Assembly: GCF_008271655.1 (NCBI RefSeq)
Contig: NZ_VKKX01000033.1
Location: 124,001 to 188,000 of the forward strand
Reading direction: 5' to 3'
DNA length: 64,000 bases
Origin: Gemmobacter caeruleus
Lineage (GTDB): Bacteria > Pseudomonadota > Alphaproteobacteria > Rhodobacterales > Rhodobacteraceae
Below the pieces are notes generated by a model, which saw only the letters and a program-made list of their open reading frames with translations, was not told the DNA's origin and did not search any database. The position numbers and the translations under genes were made by a program. How positions within the stretch are numbered: the stretch's first letter is position 1; every line of letters starts with the position of its first letter. Shown here in pieces: positions 42,115 to 50,794 of the stretch.

Positions 42115-43296
42115 ATGAAAATCTATGCAGCACGCGCGGAGGGGACGCAATTGCACAGGTTGAAGTCGCTTGGCCCCGCTGTGGCCCGTGTCCCGCCCGC
42201 CGAGGCCCTGCGCTCCGGGCTTGGTGTCCTGATCGGCCTTTCGGTAACCGGGCTGTTCCTGCTGTCGCCGCAGATCGACACCCGGCTGGGGCTTTATCTG
42301 GTGCCGCCCTTCGGGGCGACCTCGCTGCTGCTTTTTGCGGTGCCGAACAGCCCGCTCGCGCAGCCCTGGTCGGCGATTGTCGGCAATACGCTGTCGGCGC
42401 TGGTGGGGGTTGGGGTCTGCCTTGCGATCCCCGATCCGGCCTTGCGGATCGCCCTGGCCGTGGGTCTGGCGACCGCCGCGATGATCCTGTTTCGGGCAGT
42501 GCATCCGCCGGCGGGGGCGGTCGCGATGACGGCGGCCATGTCGCCCGATGCCATCGCGCATCTCGGATTCTGGTTCGCCCTGACGCCGATCGCACTCGGG
42601 ACCACCGCGCTGGTGCTGATCGCGATCCCTTACGCGCGGCTGACCGGGCGGCGCTATCCGTTCCGCCAGTTCGAGGGCCCGAGCAAGCATGGCACCGAAG
42701 ACCGCAACCCTGTCGAACGGCTCGGGCTTTCCGAGGCAGAGCTGACGGGGATCCTTGAACGCTACCGGCAATCCTTCAACCTTGGCGTGGAGGATCTGGC
42801 CCGGCTGATCGGGGCCGCGGAATTGCAGGCGGCCGCGCATTCCTCCGGCCCGCTGACCGCGCAGGATATCATGTCGCGCAATCTGGTGACGGTGCGCCCC
42901 GACACGAGGCTGGGCGACATTGCGGACATGTTCCGCGAACACCGCTTCACCTCGCTGCCCGTGGTGGATGACGAGGCAAGGTTTCTGGGGGTGATCTTTC
43001 AGATCCACTTGATCAGCCGGGCACGGGACGATGCGCAAAGGCAGAACCGGCGCTTTGTCGCGGCGCTCGGGCGTTTGCTGGATCGCGGGCGGGAAAGGCC
43101 GGTGACGGCCGGCGACATCATGCGCGTCGCCGTCCCCCGCGCCACGACCGCCACGCCGATCGGTGCCCTGCTGCACCTGATGGCGGACGGCGATACCGAT
43201 GCCGTGCCGGTGCTGGAATATGGCAGGATCGTCGGCATCGTCACCCAGACCGACCTGATCGCCGCCCTCGCCCGAAGCGCCGCACGCGGCATCTGA
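42115..43296 (+). CDS. HPP-family membrane protein with tandem CBS domains
   Basis: The 393-residue protein has an N-terminal HPP integral membrane domain of four segments containing FRAVHPPAGAVAMTAA (the HPP motif). Two CBS domains follow, at about residues 245-305 and 330-390 (AQDIMSRNLVTVRPDTRLGD, TAGDIMRVAVPRATTATP). HPP-domain proteins have been linked to nitrite transport in chloroplasts and cyanobacteria; the role here is unknown. A TTG 12 bases upstream is an alternative start. It appears separate from the biosynthetic island. Confidence 0.82.
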   Translation: MKIYAARAEGTQLHRLKSLGPAVARVPPAEALRSGLGVLIGLSVTGLFLLSPQIDTRLGLYLVPPFGATSLLLFAVPNSPLAQPWSAIVGNTLSALVGVGVCLAIPDPALRIALAVGLATAAMILFRAVHPPAGAVAMTAAMSPDAIAHLGFWFALTPIALGTTALVLIAIPYARLTGRRYPFRQFEGPSKHGTEDRNPVERLGLSEAELTGILERYRQSFNLGVEDLARLIGAAELQAAAHSSGPLTAQDIMSRNLVTVRPDTRLGDIADMFREHRFTSLPVVDDEARFLGVIFQIHLISRARDDAQRQNRRFVAALGRLLDRGRERPVTAGDIMRVAVPRATTATPIGALLHLMADGDTDAVPVLEYGRIVGIVTQTDLIAALARSAARGI

Positions 43297-43758
43297 ACCC
43301 GATCGGCCGACAGGGTATCAGCTTGCGGATGTCTGCTGACGATCAACCTGCGCACCGGCTCTTTTGTGCAAATCGTCTCAGGGCCAAAGTCGTCTCTTTC
43401 CCCAGACGGTTTTTCCGCTGGATGCGGAACACACAAATACCCTACCGCTGGGGCCCACAGATGCGGCGCCTACCGCCGGGAAACAGCACTGGCGCATCTT
43501 GTGGCCGATCTCGCGCGTTCTGTTCCGGCGCAACGGCTGCGCGGTCTTGGCCCGGTTGATGCGGAACCTGTCGTGGCGTTTCACCTCGGCAATGGTATGG
43601 CACCGTTTCTTCTGGATATTACGCTGATCCATATCTGACCTGGAAACATGGCCCCCCGCAGGGAATGTGCGGAGAAAAGCGTCATACGCTCGGCCTCGGG
43701 CAGTTCGGGGCCTGTGCAAACCCCGGGCATGCAGGCCATGATCAGCCGGCCGAGATGC
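43297..43758. other. Gene-poor stretch between the HPP-CBS and flagellar genes
   Basis: About 460 bases separate the HPP-CBS gene from the convergent flgI. No intact gene was accepted. The only protein-like signal is the short frame described separately at 43366-43638. No terminator with a T-run or RNA gene was recognised. Confidence 0.5.
43366..43638 (+). pseudogene. Possible C-terminal remnant resembling malonyl-CoA decarboxylase
   Basis: An open frame of 90 codons ends with AHLVADLARSVPAQRLRG and then DAEPVVAFHLGNGMA. The last phrase resembles the DPVARFHLGNGA signature near the end of malonyl-CoA decarboxylases. The upstream half has no resemblance and the length is far below the roughly 400 residues of the family, so at best it is a decayed fragment. 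The match is short and may be chance. Confidence 0.22.
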
Positions 43759-44853
43759 TTACTGGACAACGAACTCCGCATGCAGCGCACCGGCCGCGTT
43801 GATGCTTTTCAGGATGTCGATCATGTCATGCGGCGCGACGCCAAGCGCGTTCAGCCCCGAAACGACATCGGCGAGGGTCGCGGTCTCCGGCACCATGGCC
43901 AGGCCGGTGCCCGGCGCCTTCTGGATGCCGGCGGCGCTGCGCGGCACCACCACCGTCTCTCCCTCGCTGAACGGATTGGGCTGGACGACCATCGGCGCCT
44001 CCTCGACCGTCAGGGTCAGGTTGCCCTGGGCCACGGCAACGCGGCTGATCCGCACATCCGCCCCCATGACGATGGTGCCGGAGCGCTGATCGACCACGAC
44101 CCGCGCGCGGGTTTCGGGCTCGACAAGCAGGTTTTCCAACCGCCCGATCGCATGCGCGGGCGAGGTCATCCGCGTGCGTTGCAGGTCGAGCGAGACAGTT
44201 CCCGCATCGGTCATCAGCGCCACGGCACGACCGAATTCGCGATTGATCGCATCCTCGATGCGCGCGGCCGTGGTGAAATCGGGCTGGCGCAGCGCTAGAC
44301 GCAGCGAGGTGACGGAGGTGAAATCGAATTCCACCTCGCGTTCAATCCGCGCGCCCGAGGGGATGACCCCCGCCGTCGGCACGCCCTGAACCACGCGCGC
44401 GGCCTCGCCTTCGGCCGAGATGCCGCCGGCAATGATCGTCCCCTGCGCCACGGCATAGATTTCGCCATCGGCGCCATTCAGCGGTGTCATCACCAGGGTG
44501 CCGCCCAGCAGGCTTTTCGCGTCACCGATTGCGGAGACGGTGACGTCAATGCGCCCGCCCGAACGCCCGAAGGCCGGCAGGCTGGCGGTGACCAGAACCG
44601 CCGCGACGTTCTTGGGGCGGATCTGCTCACCCGAGACGTTGACGCCAAGCCGCTCCAGCAGATTGGCCATGATTTCCTCGGTGAAAGGCGCATTGCGCAG
44701 CCCGTCGCCGGTGCCGTTCAGCCCGACCACCAGTCCGTAGCCGACCAGATCATTGCCGCGCACACCATCGAATTCCACCAGATCCTTGATACGGATCGGT
44801 GCCGCCGTGGCGGGCAGAGCGAAGAACAGAAGGACAAGAAGAATGCGGATCAT
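43759..44853 (-). CDS. flgI: Flagellar P-ring protein
   Basis: FlgI forms the periplasmic P ring around the flagellar rod. The 364-residue protein has a cleavable signal (ILLVLLFFALPATA) followed by IRIKDLVEFDGVRGNDLVGY and GLVVGLNGTGDGLRNAPFT, both family hallmarks. The conserved C-terminal NPFSEGETVVVPRS is present. It overlaps the flgL stop by four bases and is the last gene of the flgE-K-L-I unit. Confidence 0.96.
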   Translation of the reverse strand: MIRILLVLLFFALPATAAPIRIKDLVEFDGVRGNDLVGYGLVVGLNGTGDGLRNAPFTEEIMANLLERLGVNVSGEQIRPKNVAAVLVTASLPAFGRSGGRIDVTVSAIGDAKSLLGGTLVMTPLNGADGEIYAVAQGTIIAGGISAEGEAARVVQGVPTAGVIPSGARIEREVEFDFTSVTSLRLALRQPDFTTAARIEDAINREFGRAVALMTDAGTVSLDLQRTRMTSPAHAIGRLENLLVEPETRARVVVDQRSGTIVMGADVRISRVAVAQGNLTLTVEEAPMVVQPNPFSEGETVVVPRSAAGIQKAPGTGLAMVPETATLADVVSGLNALGVAPHDMIDILKSINAAGALHAEFVVQ

Positions 44854-45851
44854 CTGAGGTAATTCGCCAGAGAGAGGGAGGAGAGTCGCGAAGTAACGGC
44901 ATAGAGGGTCTCAAGCCGGGTCTGCGCCTCGGTCAGGCCGGTCGCGGCCGCATAGGGATCGACCTCGACCAGCTTGGCGCGCGCGATTTCCAGCGCGGTC
45001 TCCTCGGCCTCGTTGCGGGTCTGCGCGGCGGCAACGCGATTTTCGATCACCGCAAGGCCGGCCCGCATATCGGCCCGGGCTGTCTGGCTGCCCAGCAGCG
45101 CCGCACCGGCCACCGAGGCGAGGGCGATCTTGCCTTCGTCATTGAGGGCGGTCGCGTCACTGCCCGTCAATGCCGCCAGTGACAGCGCCTTGAGGCTGTC
45201 CACCACACCCGGCGACAGGGCGGTGATGCCAGTGGCCGCGGTGACGCCGCCGCCAATCCCGATCGGTGCGACCGCATCACCACCCTGATAAAGCGCGGCA
45301 TAGCCCGCGGGATCGTCGAACCAGGCATTGACCGCGTCGCGCAGGTCGGCCGCGCTGGTGGCGCCTGCGGCAACAATTTCGATCGCGGAAAGCAAGGTCT
45401 CGGCATCCGGCAGCGGCGGGCGATCGGTCATCTTGCCGGCAAACAGGCTCTGACCGCCGATCTCCGTGTTCAGGAGGGCGATTGTTGCCTTGAACTTTTC
45501 GCGGGCCTCGCCACCATTCGCGCGGATCGAGGACAAATCCCGCGCACTGGAGGAAGAGAGCAACGGCGTCGCCAGATCGCTTGCAAATCCGTCGATGCTT
45601 TCGAGCGCGGCCTGTATCGTCGAACTGTTCAGCGCCAGTTGCGCGGTCGCGTGGCGATAGCCGTCGAACCGCGCCAAGGCGCCATTGAGCGCGTCGAGCG
45701 GTGCGAGATTGCCGCGCAGATGTGCCGCCGTGTCGGCGACAACGCCTGTCGTCATCTCCTGGCTGCGGGTCTGGACCTGGTATTTCACCAGATTCATGTG
45801 CTGCCGCCGGATCATGTTCTGGGCCAGATCGCCCAGTGAAAGCATGGTCAT
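44850..45851 (-). CDS. flgL: Flagellar hook-associated protein 3 (FlgL)
   Basis: FlgL is a hook-filament junction protein related to flagellin. The 333-residue product begins MTMLSLGDLAQNMIRRQH and has the flagellin-like helical N-terminus and a C-terminal helix ending LSSLSLANYLR. The ATG at 45851 lies immediately after the flgK stop. A second ATG six bases later is possible. Assignment rests on fold, length and operon position. Confidence 0.88.
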   Translation of the reverse strand: MTMLSLGDLAQNMIRRQHMNLVKYQVQTRSQEMTTGVVADTAAHLRGNLAPLDALNGALARFDGYRHATAQLALNSSTIQAALESIDGFASDLATPLLSSSSARDLSSIRANGGEAREKFKATIALLNTEIGGQSLFAGKMTDRPPLPDAETLLSAIEIVAAGATSAADLRDAVNAWFDDPAGYAALYQGGDAVAPIGIGGGVTAATGITALSPGVVDSLKALSLAALTGSDATALNDEGKIALASVAGAALLGSQTARADMRAGLAVIENRVAAAQTRNEAEETALEIARAKLVEVDPYAAATGLTEAQTRLETLYAVTSRLSSLSLANYLR

Positions 45852-45852
45852 C

Positions 45853-47307
45853 TCAGATCTCCAGCAAATCATTCAGCATGTTGTCAACGACCTGGATGAC
45901 CCGGGCATTGGCGGCGAAGGCCTTTTCGATCAGCAGCAATTTCTGCAATTCCTGGTCGCTATCGACCCCGCGCGCGAGCTCCTGCTCCTGCAAGGCCGAG
46001 GCGCGGGCCTGGGCGAAGCTGACCGCCTCTTCAGTGGTGACGCGCTGGCGCGACAAGACAGAGGCGACCTCGGTGGCGAAACCGGCAAAACTGCGCTGGC
46101 CGGCAGCCAGGGCGCCGCTGCTGGCGCTGCGGGTCGCGGTCAGCGCGTCACGCAGGCCGGTCAGGAATCCGGTCTCACCGCTCGGCCCCGGCAGGGTCGC
46201 GCCCAAACCATCCCGCAGGCGCCAATAGGCACCGCCCTGCGCCGGATCGACGGTGGCCGAGATCTGCAATCGCGCCGCGAGACCCACATCATCGGCCGCG
46301 GTGAAGGCGGCCCCCAGATCGGTGAACAGGCCCGGCGCCCCCATGGGCAGGGTCGGATCCAGCCCGCCCTCCTGAAACCGCTCCACGAGATCGCGGGCCA
46401 ATCCGTCAAGCCCGGCCTGCACCTCGGGCGCGAGACTGTCGCGCAGCGCGAAATTCGCCGCGAGCGACCCGCCCGCGATCAGGCTGCCATCGCCGGTGGA
46501 GATCGCCCTTCCGTTCAGCGTGAGCCCACTGAGCGGCCCACCTGCCAGCGTCATTTCCGGCGTGATCGCGCGCGTGGGCGTGAAGCCGAAGACCGAAGCC
46601 CGCCCGTCAATCAGCGGTGCGCCGTTCTGAGCATAGAGGGCGACCACCCCATCGTCGCGCGGGATCTGCCGCAGAGGCACGATGCTGGCGATCTGGTCGA
46701 TCTGACGCTGCCGCAGATCCTCCAGCGAGGTCGTGTCGCGTCCTGCGGCCTGGGTGGCACGGATCTTGCCGTTCAGGTCCTCGACCTGCTGCAAGGCGCT
46801 GTTGAGCTGATCCACCTCGCCTGCGATGGTGGCATCTGCCTCGGTGCGGGCGTCCTGCACGGCGTCTGACAGCTGATTGATCTTTTCCACCAGGCGCGAC
46901 GCCGCTGTAAAGACATCGCCCAGCTGGCTTTCGGATTCCGGCCGTCCGGCGGCGGCGATCAGGGCGGTGTCGAAATCGGCAATCAGTGCCGAGAGGCTGC
47001 CGCTATCGGAAGAAAGACCAAAGCCCTGTTCGATCCGCGCCAGAAAAGTCGCACGGGTGTCCTGATCGGCCAGCGCGGCCTCGGACCCGCGCCGCTCATT
47101 CAGCAGATAGGTGCTGACATCGCGCGAGACGCTGTCGATGGTGACGCCCGCCCCCTGCCCACCCAGCACGACCGAGGACACCTGCGCCTCACGCCGCACA
47201 TAGCCGGGCGTCGCCGCATTGGCGATGTTGGTGGAGACGAGATCGGCCAGCCTGCTGGAGACCGAAAGCCCGGTCAGCGCCGAGCCGATGGCGGATGTGA
47301 GGCTCAT
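45853..47307 (-). CDS. flgK: Flagellar hook-associated protein 1 (FlgK)
   Basis: FlgK joins the hook to FlgL. The 484-residue protein starts MSLTSAIGSALTGLSVSSRL and carries the NIANAATPGYVRREAQV motif common to rod/hook proteins. The C-terminal segment EELARGVDSDQELQ then VVDNMLNDLLEI is typical. It lies between flgE and flgL. Confidence 0.95.
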   Translation of the reverse strand: MSLTSAIGSALTGLSVSSRLADLVSTNIANAATPGYVRREAQVSSVVLGGQGAGVTIDSVSRDVSTYLLNERRGSEAALADQDTRATFLARIEQGFGLSSDSGSLSALIADFDTALIAAAGRPESESQLGDVFTAASRLVEKINQLSDAVQDARTEADATIAGEVDQLNSALQQVEDLNGKIRATQAAGRDTTSLEDLRQRQIDQIASIVPLRQIPRDDGVVALYAQNGAPLIDGRASVFGFTPTRAITPEMTLAGGPLSGLTLNGRAISTGDGSLIAGGSLAANFALRDSLAPEVQAGLDGLARDLVERFQEGGLDPTLPMGAPGLFTDLGAAFTAADDVGLAARLQISATVDPAQGGAYWRLRDGLGATLPGPSGETGFLTGLRDALTATRSASSGALAAGQRSFAGFATEVASVLSRQRVTTEEAVSFAQARASALQEQELARGVDSDQELQKLLLIEKAFAANARVIQVVDNMLNDLLEI

Positions 47308-47316
47308 CTTCTGTCC

Positions 47317-48627
47317 TTAGCGCTTGATGTTGGTGGTTTCCTGAAGCATCTCGTCCACGGTCTGAATGACCTTGGCATTGGACGAATAGGCCCGCTGGGT
47401 CTGGATCAGGCTGGTGAGTTCGGCCGCCATGTCGGTGGTGGACCCCTCACGCGCGAAACCCTCGACCGTGCCGGTGGGGCCGTCGCCCGCATTCCACAGG
47501 TAGAACGAGCCGGAATTGGTGGAGATCTGATAGGTCTGGTTATCGCCCGCCTTCAACCCGTTGATATTCGGCACATCCACCAGCGGGATTTGATAGAGCG
47601 TGCGGGTAAAGCCGGTATCGTAGGTGGCCTTGAGCATGCCGTTTTCATCCACCGTGACCTCGGTCAGGTTGCCCACGGGCGAGCCGTCCTTGGAAATCGA
47701 GGTCGGGGCAAAGGTATCGGACAACTGGGTAATGCCGGTCGAATCGCCCAGCTTGCCGATGGTCAGCGTCAGCGGCCCGCCATCGAGCGCAAGCTGCACC
47801 GTGCCGGAGGCCGCGTCATAGGCACCGCCCGACACCGCATTCACCGAGGCGAGGGTGCCGCCATTGGTGCGGCTGTCGTCGAAGGTCAGCACATATTCGC
47901 CCACCACGGCGCCGCCCTGGGCGGAATCGCGGATCTCCAGCGTCCATTCATTCGACCCCGCCGTTGTGCCAACGGTCGGCGTGAAGGTGACATCCAGCGT
48001 CTCGGAAGTGCCGAGATTGCCGAAATATTCGACCGAGAGCGGGATCGCATCACCGCTGGCGCCTGGCACCGTGGCGGTGGCGGGCAGGTTCACCCCCAGC
48101 TTCATCTGCGTCGTCGGATCGCCGGCCTGCTGGTTGGCGTTGATGACGATCGGCACAAGACCATTCGTCGTATCGCGCGCCATGGTGGGGATCGAGCCAT
48201 CGGCATTGGCGGGCCAGCCCAGCAGGACAAGGCCCGACTTCGTGGTCAGGATGCCATTCTCGTCAGGCCGGAAGGCGCCGGTCGTGGTCATCATCAACCC
48301 GCCCTCGCCAACGCCGGTGCCATTCACGCTGGCCGCGTTCATCACCGGCAGCATCCCGCGCCCTGACACCGCAAGGTCCAGCGCGTTCGACGTGCCGACC
48401 AGCGCACCGCGTTCGTCGATCAGGCGCACCGATTGCGACCGCACGCCGCCCGCAGTATAAGCCCCCGCCCCCGCCGTGCTGGACAGCACGATGGATTCAA
48501 ACTCGGTCGAGGCCCGCTTGTATCCGTAGGTCGCGGAATTGGAGATATTGTCCGAAATCGTGGCCAGGCGCGAAGCATTCGCATTCAGCCCGGCCACGCT
48601 GGCATTGAGAGCGGAAGAAATCGTCAT
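47317..48627 (-). CDS. flgE: Flagellar hook protein
   Basis: FlgE polymerises into the flagellar hook. The 436-residue protein starts MTISSALNASVAGLNANASR with DNISNSATYGYKRAS, and ends LIQTQRAYSSNAKVIQTVDE, which are conserved at both termini of hook proteins. The ATG at 48627 has AAAGG upstream; a longer frame does not match the family start. It is nine bases before flgK. Confidence 0.95.
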   Translation of the reverse strand: MTISSALNASVAGLNANASRLATISDNISNSATYGYKRASTEFESIVLSSTAGAGAYTAGGVRSQSVRLIDERGALVGTSNALDLAVSGRGMLPVMNAASVNGTGVGEGGLMMTTTGAFRPDENGILTTKSGLVLLGWPANADGSIPTMARDTTNGLVPIVINANQQAGDPTTQMKLGVNLPATATVPGASGDAIPLSVEYFGNLGTSETLDVTFTPTVGTTAGSNEWTLEIRDSAQGGAVVGEYVLTFDDSRTNGGTLASVNAVSGGAYDAASGTVQLALDGGPLTLTIGKLGDSTGITQLSDTFAPTSISKDGSPVGNLTEVTVDENGMLKATYDTGFTRTLYQIPLVDVPNINGLKAGDNQTYQISTNSGSFYLWNAGDGPTGTVEGFAREGSTTDMAAELTSLIQTQRAYSSNAKVIQTVDEMLQETTNIKR

Positions 48628-48708
48628 GGGGCGCCTTTCTGAGCTTCGATTCCCGATCAAAGCCGACCCTGCGCCCTCCGTCTTAATTTCTGCCTAATGC
48701 CTCAAATT

Positions 48709-49515
48709 CTACCGATCCCGGCGCAGCAGGATCACCTCGATCCGGTTGTTGCGGATCGCCTGCGGATCGGCAGTGACCGGCACGCGATCGGCATGCCCGG
48801 TGACCCGCCGCAACCGGGACGGCGCCAGACCATCGGCCTGAAGCAGGGCGCGCATCGCCTCGGCCCGCGCGGCAGAAAGCGACCAGACCGGATTGTCGAT
48901 CAGCGTCACGGGATAGGATCGCACATGGCCATTGATCGCGACACCATTGGTCGCAAGATCCATCACCTCGACCAGTGCCTTGGCGATTTCCCCGAGCGCG
49001 GGGGACGGGGTCGCACTGTCGCCCACGAACAGGCGCGCATCATCCAGATCGTAGATCTCGATCACCAGCCCCTCATCCGTCACCTTGCTGGTGACATGGC
49101 GCAGGGCGCGTTTCATCGTCATGCTTTCGCCGCCAAAGGCGGTGAGCAGGCGGTCCACCTCGGACTTGATTTCACGCAGGCGCGGCTCGCTCAGTTCGTT
49201 GCCCGGGGGATGACCCTTCAGCTCGACCTGACCCGAGGAATTGGCCACCGTCGCCGTCATCACGGAATCGCCGCCCAGCACATCGGCACCGCCACCGGAT
49301 GCCGCGAGCGTCACTGTCGGATTGAAATAATCCGCCACCCCCTTGCGTTGCTTTTCGGTCGTCGCGCCCAGCAGCCACATCAGCAGGAAGAACGCCATCA
49401 TGGCGGTCACGAAATCGGCATAGGCAACCTTCCACGCCCCACCGTGGTGCCCGTCACCGCCCGTGACTTTCTTCCGTTTGATGATGACGGGCGCGGCAGA
49501 ATTCTTGCCGGCCAT
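48709..49515 (-). CDS. motB: Flagellar motor stator protein MotB
   Basis: MotB anchors the stator to peptidoglycan and with MotA conducts protons. The 268-residue protein has a basic N-terminus, one membrane helix with the proton-carrying Asp in AYADFVTAMMAFFLLMWLL, and a C-terminal OmpA-like domain with WSLSAARAEAMRALL and NNRIEVILLR. The ATG at 49515 follows a GTG that could also initiate. motA is not in the window. It leads the minus-strand flagellar unit. Confidence 0.95.
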   Translation of the reverse strand: MAGKNSAAPVIIKRKKVTGGDGHHGGAWKVAYADFVTAMMAFFLLMWLLGATTEKQRKGVADYFNPTVTLAASGGGADVLGGDSVMTATVANSSGQVELKGHPPGNELSEPRLREIKSEVDRLLTAFGGESMTMKRALRHVTSKVTDEGLVIEIYDLDDARLFVGDSATPSPALGEIAKALVEVMDLATNGVAINGHVRSYPVTLIDNPVWSLSAARAEAMRALLQADGLAPSRLRRVTGHADRVPVTADPQAIRNNRIEVILLRRDR

Positions 49516-49588
49516 CACACACCCCTTTCTTCACCCGAAATCAGGTGTAGCAGCGGGCGGTGAACAGGGCCTTAAAGGGTAAAATGCC

Positions 49589-49605
49589 GGGCAATTTTGC
49601 TGCCC
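49589..49605 (-). terminator. Candidate terminator after the type I secretion operon
   Basis: On the minus strand a GGGCA/TGCCC stem around a seven-base loop lies ten bases beyond the stop of the membrane-fusion gene, followed by GGCATTTTA. The stem is short, so this is tentative. Confidence 0.35.
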
Positions 49606-49615
49606 TGCGCGGCGA

Positions 49616-50794
49616 TCAACGCTCGCGCAGCGCCTGCTGCGACTTGTAGAGCGGCTTGGTCAGATAGGTCAGCACGGTCTTGCCGCCGGTCTGCAATTCC
49701 ACATCCGCCAGCATGCCGGGCCGGATCTCCAGCGCGCGCTGGCGTTCGGTGAGGCGGGACAGATCCACCTTCACCGTCACCTTGTAATGCGGATCGCCAT
49801 CGGGATTGCGCGAGCGTTCGTCCTTGAACGTGTCGGCAGATATGAAATCGACCTTGCCCTGAAGCGTGCCATAGATCGTGTAATCATAGGCGGTCAGCTT
49901 GATCGTCGCCTCCTGATCCTTGCGGACCTGGGCGATATCCGAGGGCTTGACCCGCGCCTCGATGAACAATTCATCCCCCAGCGGGATGATCTGGAGGATC
50001 TCCTCGCCCGGGCGCACCGCGCCGCCCAGCGTCGTCAGCGACAGCTTGTTCACCACGCCGCGCATCGGCGCGATGAGGGTGGAGCGGGTCAGCTGATCCT
50101 GCGCGGTCTTCAGCTGCTGGCGCAGGGTGGCCAGCTTGGCCAGCGTATCGGAATAGGTGGTGGCGCGGTCCAGCTCCATCTGGGTGATCACGTCGTTCAG
50201 ATGGGCCTCGGCCTCGGATTTCGCCTTGGTGGCCTGGGTCAGCTCGATCTTCGGGGCGACCTCCAGCTTGACCATGTTGGCGACGATATCCATTTCCTTC
50301 TGCGCCTGCGCGAGGATCTGTTCGGCGCCGTCCTTCTTCATCTTGAAGTCAAAGAGCCGGGCATTCAGCAACGCGGTTTCCGAGGCGACGATATCGGGCA
50401 CCCGCGCGGCCAGATCGGCGGGCGCGTCGAATTCCACCACGCCAAGCGCCTCGGATTCCAGCCGCAGGCGGCGGATTTCCAGCGTGGCGATCTGGTCGTT
50501 CAGATCATCGACCTGCGACTGGTATTGCGTGCCGTAAAGCCGCGCCAGAACCTGCCCCTGTTCGACGATATCGCCTTCGGCCACGTCCAGCTCTGCCAGA
50601 ATCCCGCCTTCGAAATTGGAGATGATCTGCGGGCGCGAGGACGAGACGACCGTGCCGGGGGCATGGACGATTTCGGCCACCCAGGCAAAGGCGGCCCAGC
50701 CCAGAAACACCAGAACCGCGGCACCGATGGTCCAGATGATCGCCGAGGGGCGCCGATGCGTTTCCGCCAGTTCGGGATCGTAGATCGCGCTCAT
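49616..50794 (-). CDS. Type I secretion membrane fusion protein (HlyD family)
   Basis: This periplasmic adaptor links the ABC exporter to the TolC-like channel. The 392-residue protein has a cytoplasmic start, one membrane helix (about 20-42), a lipoyl-like half (GTVVSSSRPQIISNFEGG), a long coiled-coil hairpin (about 85-245) and a C-terminal beta domain ending EIRPGMLADVELQTGGKTVL. It overlaps the ABC gene by four bases. The substrate is presumably the large surface protein encoded at the head of the same operon. Confidence 0.95.
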   Translation of the reverse strand: MSAIYDPELAETHRRPSAIIWTIGAAVLVFLGWAAFAWVAEIVHAPGTVVSSSRPQIISNFEGGILAELDVAEGDIVEQGQVLARLYGTQYQSQVDDLNDQIATLEIRRLRLESEALGVVEFDAPADLAARVPDIVASETALLNARLFDFKMKKDGAEQILAQAQKEMDIVANMVKLEVAPKIELTQATKAKSEAEAHLNDVITQMELDRATTYSDTLAKLATLRQQLKTAQDQLTRSTLIAPMRGVVNKLSLTTLGGAVRPGEEILQIIPLGDELFIEARVKPSDIAQVRKDQEATIKLTAYDYTIYGTLQGKVDFISADTFKDERSRNPDGDPHYKVTVKVDLSRLTERQRALEIRPGMLADVELQTGGKTVLTYLTKPLYKSQQALRER

